Shown piece by piece: positions 53,147 through 64,000 of a stretch of 64,000 nucleotides of DNA (positions within the stretch are counted from its first letter, which is position 1; every line of letters begins with the position of its first letter). The stretch is taken from the NCBI GenBank assembly GCA_010909725.1, contig JAACMV010000018.1, positions 496,001 through 560,000 on the forward strand, written 5' to 3'. Position numbers and translations under genes: made by a program. The stretch is from Picochlorum sp. 'celeri' (taxonomy: Eukaryota; Chlorophyta; Trebouxiophyceae). The notes below the pieces were generated by a model, which saw only the letters and a program-made list of their open reading frames with translations, ran no database searches and was not told the origin of the DNA.

Positions 53147-53660
53147 CTATCTTCCTCCACAAGACAAACTTTGGTCCGTAGAAAAGTATCCTTGGCTCTT
53201 CCATTTGGTATCCCACTTCCCACCTCTTCCACTCTTGCCTTTGACTCTGAAGGACTTGTTTGAATCAGCTGGCCCAACGGAGCATGTCTTTCCATATGAC
53301 AGTGTCTTGCAAAACCTTGCACATTTGGATCCTTTCAGATACTTATTCGAGTATGGGCGTCCACAATATCCTTTGTATTTGTTCTCATTCAGTGTAAACA
53401 TGACCTGCACGTTTCTGCATCCCTCCGAGCACAAGCATGTCACATCGATGTACCTGTTGAATACCGAGCGGTCTGATACTGTCCCATTTTGGGAAAATTG
53501 AACAGTTCCATCCATATGATCATCACCGCTCCTGCAAAAAGTTGTCCATAGTCTCTATATTCATGAAACACCAAGCTCGCAATGATACGTACCCCTCAAC
53601 TCTGAACACAGAGAATATAAAGACCATGCAGGCCAGCACCACAAGATACCTTTGCATCAT
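53147..53660 (-). CDS. Small secreted cysteine-rich protein, unrecognised family
   Basis: Two minus-strand exons, 53660-53593 and 53531-53147, with a 61-nt intron (gtacgt...tttgcag) splitting a Gly codon; 150 residues. Exon 1 encodes a signal peptide (MMQRYLVVLACMVFIFSVFR, then VEG). The mature part has eight Cys (TCLCSEGC, GYCGRP, KCARFCKTL, GKTCSVG, LSCGG), many Lys/Gly and sequons (NGTV), so a disulfide-bonded extracellular protein is likely. I know no family with this pattern; the Lys/Gly-rich stretch (VKGKSGRGGKWDTKWKSQGY) is distinctive. It lies between two direct repeats and is a candidate lineage-specific gene. No role is claimed. Confidence 0.7.
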
Positions 53661-53796
53661 AACTTTTTGAACAAAACCCCGTCTCAATAACGTTTCTATG
53701 AAACTTTAAAACTACCATGAAGCAGTCGATGGGATCAATATATGAGATGCTCACAATAAAAGTGGACATCATGTCTGACGTGGACTATGACGTTAT

Positions 53797-53889
53797 TCAT
53801 AACGTTATATCCTTCCCCTTGTATCCTCTACTATCAGTAACTCTATTGATGGTAAAGTCCTCGTCCACCACTTGGTTTGATGGACGCAT
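53797..53889 (-). pseudogene. Truncated copy of the small polar gene's 5' end
   Basis: Thirty codons beginning MRPSNQVVDEDFTINRVTDS, matching the start of the gene at 52945 in 18-19 of the first 20 positions, then diverging (RGYKGKDITL) to a stop. A duplication fragment, or a short gene using the copied promoter. Confidence 0.55.
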
Positions 53890-54070
53890 GGTTCTTATCA
53901 AAAGTTTCAATCTTTTTTTACATTATGATGATGATGATTCCACGTGTCATATAGGTAGCATATAGCAGTCAACATGGTCTGTATGGATGAAATGTCTGGC
54001 CAACTGGCCGCATCGTAGCACGTTGACTCTTCCTGACACCAGGTGATGCTCAGTCAACCCTGAGGTCAAG
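53834..54070 (+). repeat. Direct repeat, copy B
   Basis: Same orientation as copy A, 944 bp away. Differences include a small ATG-repeat expansion (about 53926-53937) and scattered substitutions. Similarity ends at TGAGGTC on the right in both copies and near TCAGT on the left. Confidence 0.88.
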
Positions 54071-54791
54071 GTCGACTATCGCGAATATATATTCGTCACA
54101 ATATCTTCCTCGTCTTTGAGTCCTTGCGTCCATGTTTTGTTTTCCGATTTTTTATTTTGTACAAACTTTTCACTCTGTGCGTCACAAAGGATATCGTTCT
54201 AGAAAGTTTGCATCGAAATTCGTCCAAATCACCGCATTTCCACCTTCCGCCAGACCTTTGGCGCTTATTTAATTTTATTACAGACGGAAGGGTCCGTTTT
54301 AAATCGAATCGACAGACCACTTGTTTTGCAGTACCTTGGAGGTTGTACCTTGTTGGTACTGTGAAAGAGACAAGGCACTTGTGAATTCATGCCATGTGAT
54401 TTCTTGATACCGAGATGGAATGACGATGACCATCGTTTGCTTCTTTGCATCACAAGGGTTTGGATTCGCCACATCCACCACATGCAATAGATGCACCAGA
54501 TGCAGCAGATGTTTTCTTTGTTGGAAGTAAGGAAGAAGAAGAAGAAAATGTAGAATATCTGGTGAAGGATGTAATATCCAAACCCTAGCCTAGTATTAAA
54601 TTATCATAATACTTTTATGCGATTCGACAAATACTGTTCTATGCGAAAGCTGTAGAAGAAGAGATTGTATGCACCAAATTCAATTTGTTGACTTTGTACG
54701 AGGACAGGCAGTGAGTATCGGGTATTGTATATTATGGGCATAATGCACGAGATATACATACTTTAATATCTGTAGTGAGTGATTTGACACC
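54071..54791. other. AT-rich region before the MLO gene, no supported gene
   Basis: About 720 bp. A 14-bp palindrome CGAATATATATTCG lies at 54082-54095 and a CAGTACC...GGTACTG inverted repeat at 54329-54361. A 74-codon minus-strand frame (54096-54320) is basic with two Cys but has no signal peptide or clear relation to the Cys-rich gene. An AAACCCTA telo-box-like motif is near 54580, in the putative MLO promoter. Confidence 0.4.
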
Positions 54792-56707
54792 ATGGTACGT
54801 GGTACAGAGAGTGTCCTCCCTTGAGTCCAACCCGCACCTGTTGCAGTTTATATATATAATAACTCTCTTTGTTTCTTTTCTGCAGAGTGGTGGAGGGGCT
54901 GGCTCGGCGGAAGAGTCTGTCTTGGAGACACCGACATACTCTATAGCTTTGATTTTGCTCGCGTTTCAGGTGGTGTCGGTTGTGTTTTCCCTCATCGTCA
55001 AGGGGATTCAGAGGGCATTGTTGAAGAGACGAAAGGTTGGCATGCTGGCTGCAGTAAACCATTCTGTGCACGAGTTGACGCTGTTGGGATTTGTGTCGTT
55101 GGTACTTATTGCTCTTCAAAATACGATAACGAATATTTGTGTCGGCAAGGGGTATTTTGATACGAGTTGGACAGTGCTGAGCTCTGTGTATAGTGAGGGC
55201 TACTGCCCATGTTGTTTAGAGCATACAAATAGCGTGCAGCAATGTGTGCTCGAGTATGCAGCGTGTGGGAATAGTTTGGAGCCTTTTTGTAATTGTGATA
55301 TGAAGGATCCGTCGTGTGTTGGCGAGGTTGCGGCCTATGAGGCGGTGGAGGAGGAGGAGCAGGGTATATACTGTGAAGGGCCTCGAACGATTGATGGGTT
55401 TCAGTGTTCAGAGGGAAAGGTGAAGGCTGTGTCGTATTTGACATTAGAACAAGTACATTTGCTCATCTTTACGGTGTCAATCATCCATGTCATCTGTGGT
55501 TTTGTGCTCTACGGGATTTGCAGACTACGAGTGAAATTAGAATGGGGTTCATGGGAGAATTGCCCTACGGTGCACTCTGAAAAGGTACAAGAGGCGCTTG
55601 CCGAGTATTTCAAAGGTCTTGATGTACAAAAGGATTTGATGAGAAAGTCACAGGAAGTCGTCAAGCAGGATGGCGCAGCAGAGGGAGGGGAGGAGATGCA
55701 CAAGAGTGCATCCTGTCCTAGAATAGATGATGCTCTTGAACAGGGAGAGTCCACTCAGGATGGACCACCAATGCTGCAACGGTTATCAGCACCATTGCCA
55801 AAAGTTTTGCATTCGGATTCATTTATTGTCGCACGAGTCAAGACATTGAGGAAGACTTCCAAGAGTTTTTCTGATCTGCTTCAATTAGAAAAAGATGTCA
55901 TGAAACGATGTATCCAGAAAGTGAAGACTGTCCTCTAAAAGGATATACGCGTTTCTATACAAGCCTGCATCGTGTGTGATTCAGGGCATGGGGCCCTTTC
56001 TAGTCACAAAGAAGCAGTATGCCAAACTGAGAGCCTCATTCATGTACACACACAAGATGGGATCAAGCTTTGACTTTCTAAACCATCTTTTACAAAGCAT
56101 AGAGGAAGATTTCTCCCACCTTGTTGGTATCACACCGATATTTTGGATTGGAATCATTCTGTTTTGGCTCGTCTCTGGAGCCATGGGATATGCCGTCATG
56201 CCAGCAATGATTATCAATGCTGTCGTCATGATCATCCTGAATGCAAAGCTCGTGAGTATCGTACAGAATGTGACGGATAGGGGAGGTGCAGCAGTCATGC
56301 TGGAAACCAATATATTTTGGTTCAACAGACCAGCGTTACTCCTCCAGCCAATGAAACTCTCCCTCTTCATTTGCTCCTATTTATTTGCTAGTTTCCTCTT
56401 CTTTGTTTGGCAGTTCTCAGCAACGTCCTGCCCATTCTCAGATGCATTTTATCCTCAGTGGGTACTGCCGTGGTGGACTATTATTCTGTTCAATTTGGTG
56501 ATATTCATCCACTTGGCTGCCGTCACCTTTCCAGCCTACTCACTTGCTGTTCAAATGGGATCCGACTTGAAAGGCCATATGCTCCCGAAAAGACTGGCCA
56601 AAAAACTATTACTAGCTGTAGAAGAAGCAAAGCGCAAGGTCCGGCAAGAAAAAGCAGCAGCCAAGGCAGCAGCGATGCACTCCATGCCAGGCAACTCAAT
56701 TTCCTAA
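54792..56707 (+). CDS. MLO-family seven-helix membrane protein
   Basis: Three exons: 54792-54794 (the ATG alone), 54886-55920 and 55985-56707; introns 91 nt (gtacgt...ttctgcag) and 64 nt (gtgaag...gattcag); 586 residues. An in-frame stop precedes the ATG, and exon 2 has no usable ATG near the N terminus. Matches: ETPTYSIALILLAFQVVSVV, ELTLLGFVSLVLIALQNTIT (MLO: LMLLGFISLLLT), a Cys-rich extracellular loop, and after the second join VTKKQYAKLRASFMYTHKM, FDFLNHLLQSIEEDFSHLVG, corresponding to the conserved VTKxDYxxLRxGFI and SLEDDFKxVVGI. A basic helix after the last span may bind calmodulin. MLOs are calcium-channel-like proteins in plants. Confidence 0.88.
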
Positions 56708-56897
56708 CCCGTCGAAGCGCCTCGAGAGCAATATCCGGAGCTGCATCTGTCTTTGTGTCTGAACCCACAGATTTATCAACCATAGACAAAGAAATTGAAT
56801 AATATATAAATATATTTAATAGAGAAAGGGTAGTATACCTTGTTTACCATCTTTCAAGGACAACCGACTCCCAACCGCACATTCAACAACATCAGCC

Positions 56898-58005
56898 ATG
56901 GCCACTGCTCTGGAGCGGCACGAGGATGTGTCGCAGCATGAGCATGAAGAGACGGAGCAACAGAATCCAAATATATCCGCATATGCTGTGGATTGTTTAC
57001 AGGTGGGTTGGTTGGAGAGTGTCATTCTTACACGGTTCGACCTGATCCTCGAATGTATGTTCTCTGTAGGAAATGGGCATTGCTGCTGCGGATATTAAAA
57101 AACTAAGGGAAGGAGGATTTCACACGGTAGAGGCTGTGAGTTTTGCATCCAAGAGGGAACTTACGGAAATCAAGGGGGTCAGCGAGGCCAAGGTGGGCAA
57201 GATCAAGGAAGCGGCTGCAAAGTTTGTACCACCTGGGTTTACGACTGCGCATACTATTTTGCAGCAGCGAGGGGCCATGGTTCGGATTACGACTGGGTGT
57301 GCGTCGTTGAATGGGATATTGGGAGGGGGTCTTGAAACTGGATCCATTACAGAGATTTATGGTGAGTATCGCTGTGGTAAGACACAGCTGTGCCATACAC
57401 TGGCTGTGACATGCCAGATACCGGTGAATCAGGGTGGCGGAGAAGGCAAGTGTTTGTTTATTGATACTGAGGGTACGTTCCGTCCAGACAGGTTGCTCGA
57501 AATAGCGGCACGATATGGAATGGATCAGGAGGAGGTGTTGGAGAATGTGGCATATGCGAGGGCTCATAATACAGAGCACCAACAGGAGCTGCTTGTGAAT
57601 GCTGCGGCTCTGATGGCTGAGAGCAGATTCTCTCTCATTATTGTGGACTCTGCAACTGCATTGTTCAGGTCCGAGTTTATGGGAAGGGGAGAGCTCGCAT
57701 CCAGGCAAAATATGCTTGGGAGGTTTTTAAAGTCGTTGCAGCGCCTTGCAGACCAATACGGTGCTGCTGTTGTGGTCACGAATCAGGTTGTTCAGGCAAA
57801 CCTGGATGGAGCATCCATGTTTGCAGGGCCCACTGTCAAGCCAATTGGTGGTAATATCATGGCACATGCCACGACAACTCGTCTTCATCTGAGAAAGGGA
57901 AGAGGAGAAACGCGCATTGCAAAACTTGTGGCGTCTCCATCAATGCCAGAGGCCGATGCAACCTTTGGCATCTCCCCTGAAGGTGTTACTGATGCTGCGG
58001 ATTAA
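56898..58005 (+). CDS. RAD51: RAD51 recombinase
   Basis: Two exons, 56898-57002 ([20 protein letters not shown]...) and 57070-58005, intron 67 nt (gtgggt...tctgtag); 346 residues, close to other RAD51 proteins. Helix-hairpin-helix N terminus ([20 protein letters not shown]); Walker [10 protein letters not shown] (usually GEFRTGKTQ), [13 protein letters not shown], Walker [14 protein letters not shown], and loop motifs [34 protein letters not shown]. It forms filaments on single-stranded DNA for homologous repair. RAD51 rather than DMC1 is favoured by the N terminus and the VPPGFTTA linker. Lies 190 bp downstream of MLO on the same strand. Confidence 0.96.
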
Positions 58006-58064
58006 ATGTCCTTTCTCCTATGTTTTTTTTTTACACGGTAATACATACACCATCACAAGTATGG

Positions 58065-59670
<1,606 letters not shown>

Positions 59671-61506
59671 ATGTCAACAACCATTCTTCCGTTGGGAAGA
59701 AGACGGGGCTCCATGGCTCTGTTCGTCACTATTCTGATTCATTCGTATATAGTGATGTGTCATGGAGCTTCCATGGGATTGCGGCAACCGTTTGCTATTG
59801 TGGAGCCTGTGGAGGGGCAGTCGAAACTGAAACTCAACCAAGAAGGGCTGTCCGTCTTGAAGCAAATGCGCGGGCCCATTGTTCCTGTTGTCGTGATTGG
59901 TCCATATAGATCTGGGAAGTCATTTACTTTGAATCAGTTGATGGAGGTTCCCTGTGACGAAGGATTCGGGGTGGGACATTCGAGGCATACGCAGACCAAG
60001 GGAATATGGGTGTGGGGGGAACCTCTCCAGTTGAAGACGGATGATGGAGAGACGCTGAACGTTTTATTCGTTGATACAGAGGGTTTTGAAAGTACTGGGA
60101 AGGCAGATGTATATGATGATAGGATTTTTGCGCTATCGACATTGATTAGTGAGATACTGATATATAATTTACCAGAGAGTATACGGGAGAGTGACTTGGA
60201 AAAGCTCTCCTTTGCAGCAGAGTTGGCAAAGGCTTTTTACGGAACGAATAGGTCCAATACGGTTCAACCGACGTCTATGATATGGCTTATTCAACGGGAT
60301 TTTTTGGAGGGGGATTCGCTGCAAGAGACGTTGGAGAAGGCGTTGCGGCGGGTACCGAATCCTCACAAGGATTCTGGGATTGCGCAATTGAATCATATAC
60401 GGGAAGGGTTGGAAAAAATTTCAAAGAGCTCGACTGCGATTGGGCTACCACAGCCTCATTTAGATCGAACAAAGCTGTGTTATTTGGATGAGAAGGAGTT
60501 TGACCCGCATTATGTGAAGCAGAGAGATAGACTGAGGCAGTTGGTGCGGGAGAAGGCAAGCCCCAAAAAGGTGGGAGGCAAGGCTTTGGATGGTGAAGGA
60601 TTGGTCGACTTGATATCTCAGACTGTCACGGCATTAAATGAGAGGGAAATTCCAACGGCGGGATCGTTGGTGTATTATTTCAATAAAGATTTGGTGGCCA
60701 AGTGCAAGGATATGTATGTTGATGACATGTCTGTTCAACAGCTTCCAATGGAGGAGAGTGAGATACGCAGCAGGTCTGACAGCGTCATGGACAAAGTGCT
60801 CAAAGTCTTTGATAAAGATAGGTTTGGCACAGATGTGGACGATTTAAAGGGAGAGCTGTCCCATGTATTAGACGAAGAGCTGCAGAGTATCATGTCGGCA
60901 AATGAGCTCGCCTCAACCAAGGTGTGTGAACATGCAGAGATGGTGTGCGAAGAGACCATGGAGAAGGAGGCGAATCAAGCATTGCCTTCAGCAAATAGAT
61001 TTCGTAAAAAATATGAAGCATGCAGAAAGAATTTCGATACTCTATGCGTTGGGCCAGGCAAGGACCACAATGTAGAAAGGCTTGAGCATGCATGGGCAAG
61101 AGAATTGTCCAGGTTTAATAAAGAATTCAATGACAAACTCCTCAACGGAATCATATTTATATCCATAGCCCTAGTAGTTATATTTAGATTTGTCATTCGA
61201 TGGGGCCTGGGTGAAACGATTGGCTGGATCATCTTTATTTTCCTGCAGGTGTATCCTAGAACATTTATAGGAACATCTTCTAGCATGTTTGAGACGCAGG
61301 GCTGGAAGATGGTCACAAAAGCATGGGAAGCAGTCGTCGATAACCCTATAGTAGATCTTCAAGCATATGGGTTACCTCTTGTAGCAGTATTCCTCGTTCT
61401 CTATGTGGCTAGGGCACGGATCAGACGTCTGATGCTCATGATGAGAACAAGAATGGTTGGGAGGAGGTTGTCAAAACGGCATGGACCCAAAGATTTGGAT
61501 GTATAA
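59671..61506 (+). CDS. Guanylate-binding-protein-type large GTPase with signal peptide and C-terminal membrane spans
   Basis: 611 residues, single exon, start MSTTILPLGRRRGSMALFVT. The N terminus has a hydrophobic run ending HG (MALFVTILIHSYIVMCHG), like a signal peptide. The GBP domain follows: P-loop GPYRSGKSFTLNQL, GVGHSRHTQTKGIWVWGEP, FVDTEGFESTGK and a helical region. Near ~485-600 two or three membrane segments occur (GIIFISIALVVIFRFVIRWG, GWIIFIFLQVYP, GLPLVAVFLVLYVARARIRR), ending in a basic tail. This matches plant and algal GBP-like proteins, whose role is not settled. If the signal peptide is cleaved the GTPase would be lumenal, so topology is a puzzle. CLEC16A starts 132 bp downstream on the same strand. 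Confidence 0.82.
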   Translation: MSTTILPLGRRRGSMALFVTILIHSYIVMCHGASMGLRQPFAIVEPVEGQSKLKLNQEGLSVLKQMRGPIVPVVVIGPYRSGKSFTLNQLMEVPCDEGFGVGHSRHTQTKGIWVWGEPLQLKTDDGETLNVLFVDTEGFESTGKADVYDDRIFALSTLISEILIYNLPESIRESDLEKLSFAAELAKAFYGTNRSNTVQPTSMIWLIQRDFLEGDSLQETLEKALRRVPNPHKDSGIAQLNHIREGLEKISKSSTAIGLPQPHLDRTKLCYLDEKEFDPHYVKQRDRLRQLVREKASPKKVGGKALDGEGLVDLISQTVTALNEREIPTAGSLVYYFNKDLVAKCKDMYVDDMSVQQLPMEESEIRSRSDSVMDKVLKVFDKDRFGTDVDDLKGELSHVLDEELQSIMSANELASTKVCEHAEMVCEETMEKEANQALPSANRFRKKYEACRKNFDTLCVGPGKDHNVERLEHAWARELSRFNKEFNDKLLNGIIFISIALVVIFRFVIRWGLGETIGWIIFIFLQVYPRTFIGTSSSMFETQGWKMVTKAWEAVVDNPIVDLQAYGLPLVAVFLVLYVARARIRRLMLMMRTRMVGRRLSKRHGPKDLDV

Positions 61507-61638
61507 CTCATCACATTGTTTTTAAATATAAAATTGAATGACTGTGTGACGTTTCAGACGGAATACAATGAATCAGACTGCTGGAAACCCGCCAAGAGAA
61601 GGGTGGAACTGTAAAAGACACTGGTTGTAGTAGACGCA

Positions 61639-64000
61639 ATGCCGTTTCTGCAGTTCAAATCTTTGATACCCAACATTTACAGCATATTCTCTACCCGAGA
61701 GAAGTTCTCGGTGGGTGAATTGCGGCGGTTGCACGGGATTCTTCTGAAACCTCTCAACAAATTTGATGTATCCAGTAGGACGGAGTACATTGAAGCATTG
61801 CGGAGCATTGCTGAGATCATCATATGGTATGAATGAGTGTCTAGTGTATGTCAGCGAGTGTGATGGATGAATCTTCATGGCACACGTGTGTGTAGGGGTG
61901 ACCAGCATGATCCAGAGATTGTAGAGTACTTTTTGGATCAGAATATTCTGGGGTATTTTGGGCTGATTTTGGAAGATCCAGGGAACCGAAAAGGTGATGT
62001 CGCGATCCAGATACTACAGGTATGAATGCGCTCAAGTGATATGCCTCTGGATACCCTGCAGGTGATGATGATGTCTTGTGTGTGTAGACTCTGAGCATTT
62101 TGATTCAAAACATAGGCGAGAAGGAGACGATATACTGCCTTTTTTCCAATAATCAGATTAATAAAATTGCATCGATGCGCTTCGATTTCGAAGATGATGA
62201 AGTACTGGGACTGTATGTGAATTTGTTGAAGACTATTTCATTAAAGTTGGATGAACATACTGTACAATTTTTTTGGTGCATCCTTCGTCAAAGCAAGGCA
62301 GGTTGAGGTTTCCTTTATACTCTGAAGCTCTAAAGTTTGGAACTAGTAAAGATGGAATGGTTCGGGCTGCAGTGAGGAATCTTACCTTGAATGCTTTCAC
62401 AATCCCATCCATTTCTCTCCGCAGTTACTTTGGAGAAGAGGAGACACGGGATTTCTTTGATCATGTTTCGTCCGAGTTGAGGGATACATATAGACAGCTG
62501 GACCAATGTTTGCAATCTAAATCGTCGAACGGAGCCCAGGTAGAGCAGCTGTTATCGTACATTGATGATGAATTCACATATTTCAATGATGTATGGTCAA
62601 CAAATATACCAATGCTGCGATCTGTTGTGCTGCGATACTTTTGGAAATCGTGCATCCTTGATATTATTTTGGCGGGTTTGGTGAAAAAGAGGGGTTCATC
62701 CATGCACCATATTAGCCAACTGGCAGTGCTTTGCATCTTGGAGACGTTCTTCTCATCAATTCAAAATCGTTCATTGCAAACACTTTTGGCATCAATTTTG
62801 CTTGGAGGAGACTCAGTCGGCATTGCAGATGAAATTCTTGTTGAACTCAAGGGTGACTCGGATTTTGAAAAGGATATGCTGTCTGTCAAGGATTTGGTCG
62901 TGAGCACCAATACAGAACAGGCACAAGCAGTGCGAGACGTATTGCTTTCTTCTCTGAAACACCATGATCCTCACATCGTCAATGGAGCAGTGCGCTTAAT
63001 AGCAAGCATCGCTGCTAATAGTAGTATATCAGAGGAGGTCTTGTCCACGATTGGTTTGGTGTTTGTTGAGAGGGGGGAAGAAGAGGTTCCAACAAGGAAG
63101 AGCACACCATCTCCAAATCATCATTTGCAGAGGAGAACCCCATCCCCAACGATGCCAGCTGATAGAGTGGATTCGTATCCAATGAGGCACTCGGAGATTT
63201 TTGAAAGCATTGCGTCGGCATCATTTGGTGATCGATTTGGAGAAATAGTGGAGGCAATGTTCAGTATTGTTCAAGTGCCAAACATTTGTCCTCTGACATT
63301 GATGGCAGCAACATGGAGCCTGGCACACATGGCTGCGCCTGACGTGCACATTTTGAAAACATATTGTGACTCAAATGTATTGCAAGATATGATGCATATC
63401 CACTGTGATATGTTGTTGCAACTCGTTTCAACAGGGCAGTGGGCTGATGGTATCCCAATGATGATGAAATTCTACTGGAAGAAACATAGACAAATGTATC
63501 AGAAGAAGACCTTTGCGAGTATGCGATCTTGTGTCCTTTCATGGGAATTCTCCAATTTCTTGCAGAGATCTGGAAAGGTAGCGCAAGAGAAGAAGAGGGA
63601 TTTGAAGTTTGACCTCAAAATGTGCTTACTGACAGTCATGAGCCTTGTCTCAACCATGCAGCTACGCCAACTTGTCAACCAAGGGCATATAGACGAGGAA
63701 TTCCCTTTCCATGGACCCATGGAGACAAGTTGGGTAAAACTCAAAGACAAAGAACCCAAAGAAGGCGACCTTGTGAACCCAAGTGGCACCACACCTTGCC
63801 ACATGGTCAATCAGAGCAACACCATGTGTGATTTGTTGCTCAAGCTAGAAACATCATCCAACCCAGATGATGCGTGGTATGACAAAGTAGTTGCGGTAGT
63901 TTTATTAGATGATAGTTCCAATAGCCTTACAGAGCCACAGAAAGTAGTAGCAGTGGCACCAGCAGCATCTGCCCAGCCAACGAATGACAAGAAGAGTGCA
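61639..64000 (+). CDS. CLEC16A/gop-1/TT9-like endosome-autophagy protein (5' part; one-base frameshift)
   Basis: Exons 61639-61826, 61896-62019 and 62088 to the window end (introns 69 and 68 nt, gtatga donors, gtgtag acceptors). Start MPFLQFKSLIPNIYSIFSTR; the FPL domain is clear: ALRSIAEIIIWGDQHDPEIV, EYFLDQNILGYFGLIL, TLSILIQNIGEKETIYCLFS, NNQINKIASMRFDFEDDEVL, LYVNLLKTISLKLDEHTVQF. There the frame breaks at a run of seven T (62268-62274); with one more T it continues FPLYSEALKFGTSKDGMVRA, RNLTLNAFTIPSIS and stays open to 64000. No splice explains it. CLEC16A homologues act in endosome maturation, mitophagy and, in plants (TT9), vacuole traffic. The 3' end lies outside the window. Confidence 0.85.

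Noticed and set aside
54096..54320. Second copy of the Cys-rich secreted gene next to repeat copy B
   Set aside because: Position is analogous, but Cys spacing, signal peptide and sequence do not match convincingly.
55900..56000. MLO gene looking like two genes, or a frameshift, because one frame stops at 55938 and the next starts near 55976
   Set aside because: A 64-nt GT..AG intron (55921-55984) joins the frames in phase 0 and restores the conserved MLO region, so no error or split is needed.

Overview
This window is nuclear DNA of a small photosynthetic eukaryote, most likely a compact-genome green alga. The evidence is: spliceosomal introns (about 60-210 nt, GT..AG, some with a TACTAAT-type branch site); eukaryote-only genes (ribosomal proteins S4e and ubiquitin-L40, kinesin-14, NOP58, RAD51, PIG-T, ubinuclein, Dr1); plant-lineage families (MLO, RHD3/Sey1, LAZ1/TMEM184-like, glycerophosphocholine acyltransferase); and plastid proteins (CCS1, a Ycf45/R3H-type AAA protein, a thylakoid-lumen pentapeptide protein, a chlorophyllase-like hydrolase). 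Moderate GC and about 36 genes in 64 kb recall Picochlorum/Nannochloris-type trebouxiophytes, but the genus is only a guess.

Layout. 1-10 kb: unknown partial gene, LTV1, FtsH-type protease, SLP phosphatase, TEX261/SVP26, LARP1. 10-23 kb: RPS4e, a HERC-like RCC1-UBA-HECT ligase, Dr1, SGT1-like protein, TMEM184, lumenal pentapeptide protein, MATE transporter, ankyrin protein. 23-37 kb: unknown acidic-tailed protein, ubinuclein, chlorophyllase-like hydrolase and CCS1 in tight tandem, kinesin-14, RHD3. 37-51 kb: NOP58, ubiquitin-L40, a Gln-rich unknown, a CobW GTPase carrying a WW domain, PIG-T, Ycf45-like ATPase, unknown secreted protein, GPC acyltransferase. 51-54.5 kb is the most accessory-looking stretch: an EF-hand protein, a small unknown protein and a secreted Cys-rich protein lying between two direct repeats. 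54.5-64 kb: MLO, RAD51, METAP2, a GBP-type GTPase, and the 5' part of a CLEC16A homologue that runs off the window.

Genes are mostly convergent with tiny gaps (UBN and the hydrolase share their stop bases) or divergent from short promoters. Ribosome biogenesis and translation genes recur (LTV1, LARP1, RPS4e, NOP58, ubiquitin-L40, METAP2), but I see no dedicated cluster or pathway.

The most noteworthy observations are: three conserved genes (NOP58, ubiquitin-L40, CLEC16A) each appear to lack exactly one base; a secreted Cys-rich gene sits between direct repeats that carry a copied promoter and N-terminal leader; CCS1 and a Tat-motif hydrolase are separated by 8 bp; a CobW-WW fusion; an MLO gene whose first coding exon seems to be only the ATG; and many short perfect palindromes and hairpins in intergenic DNA. 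Exon boundaries were placed by eye from splice signals, reading phase and protein-family knowledge; no alignment or database search was run.
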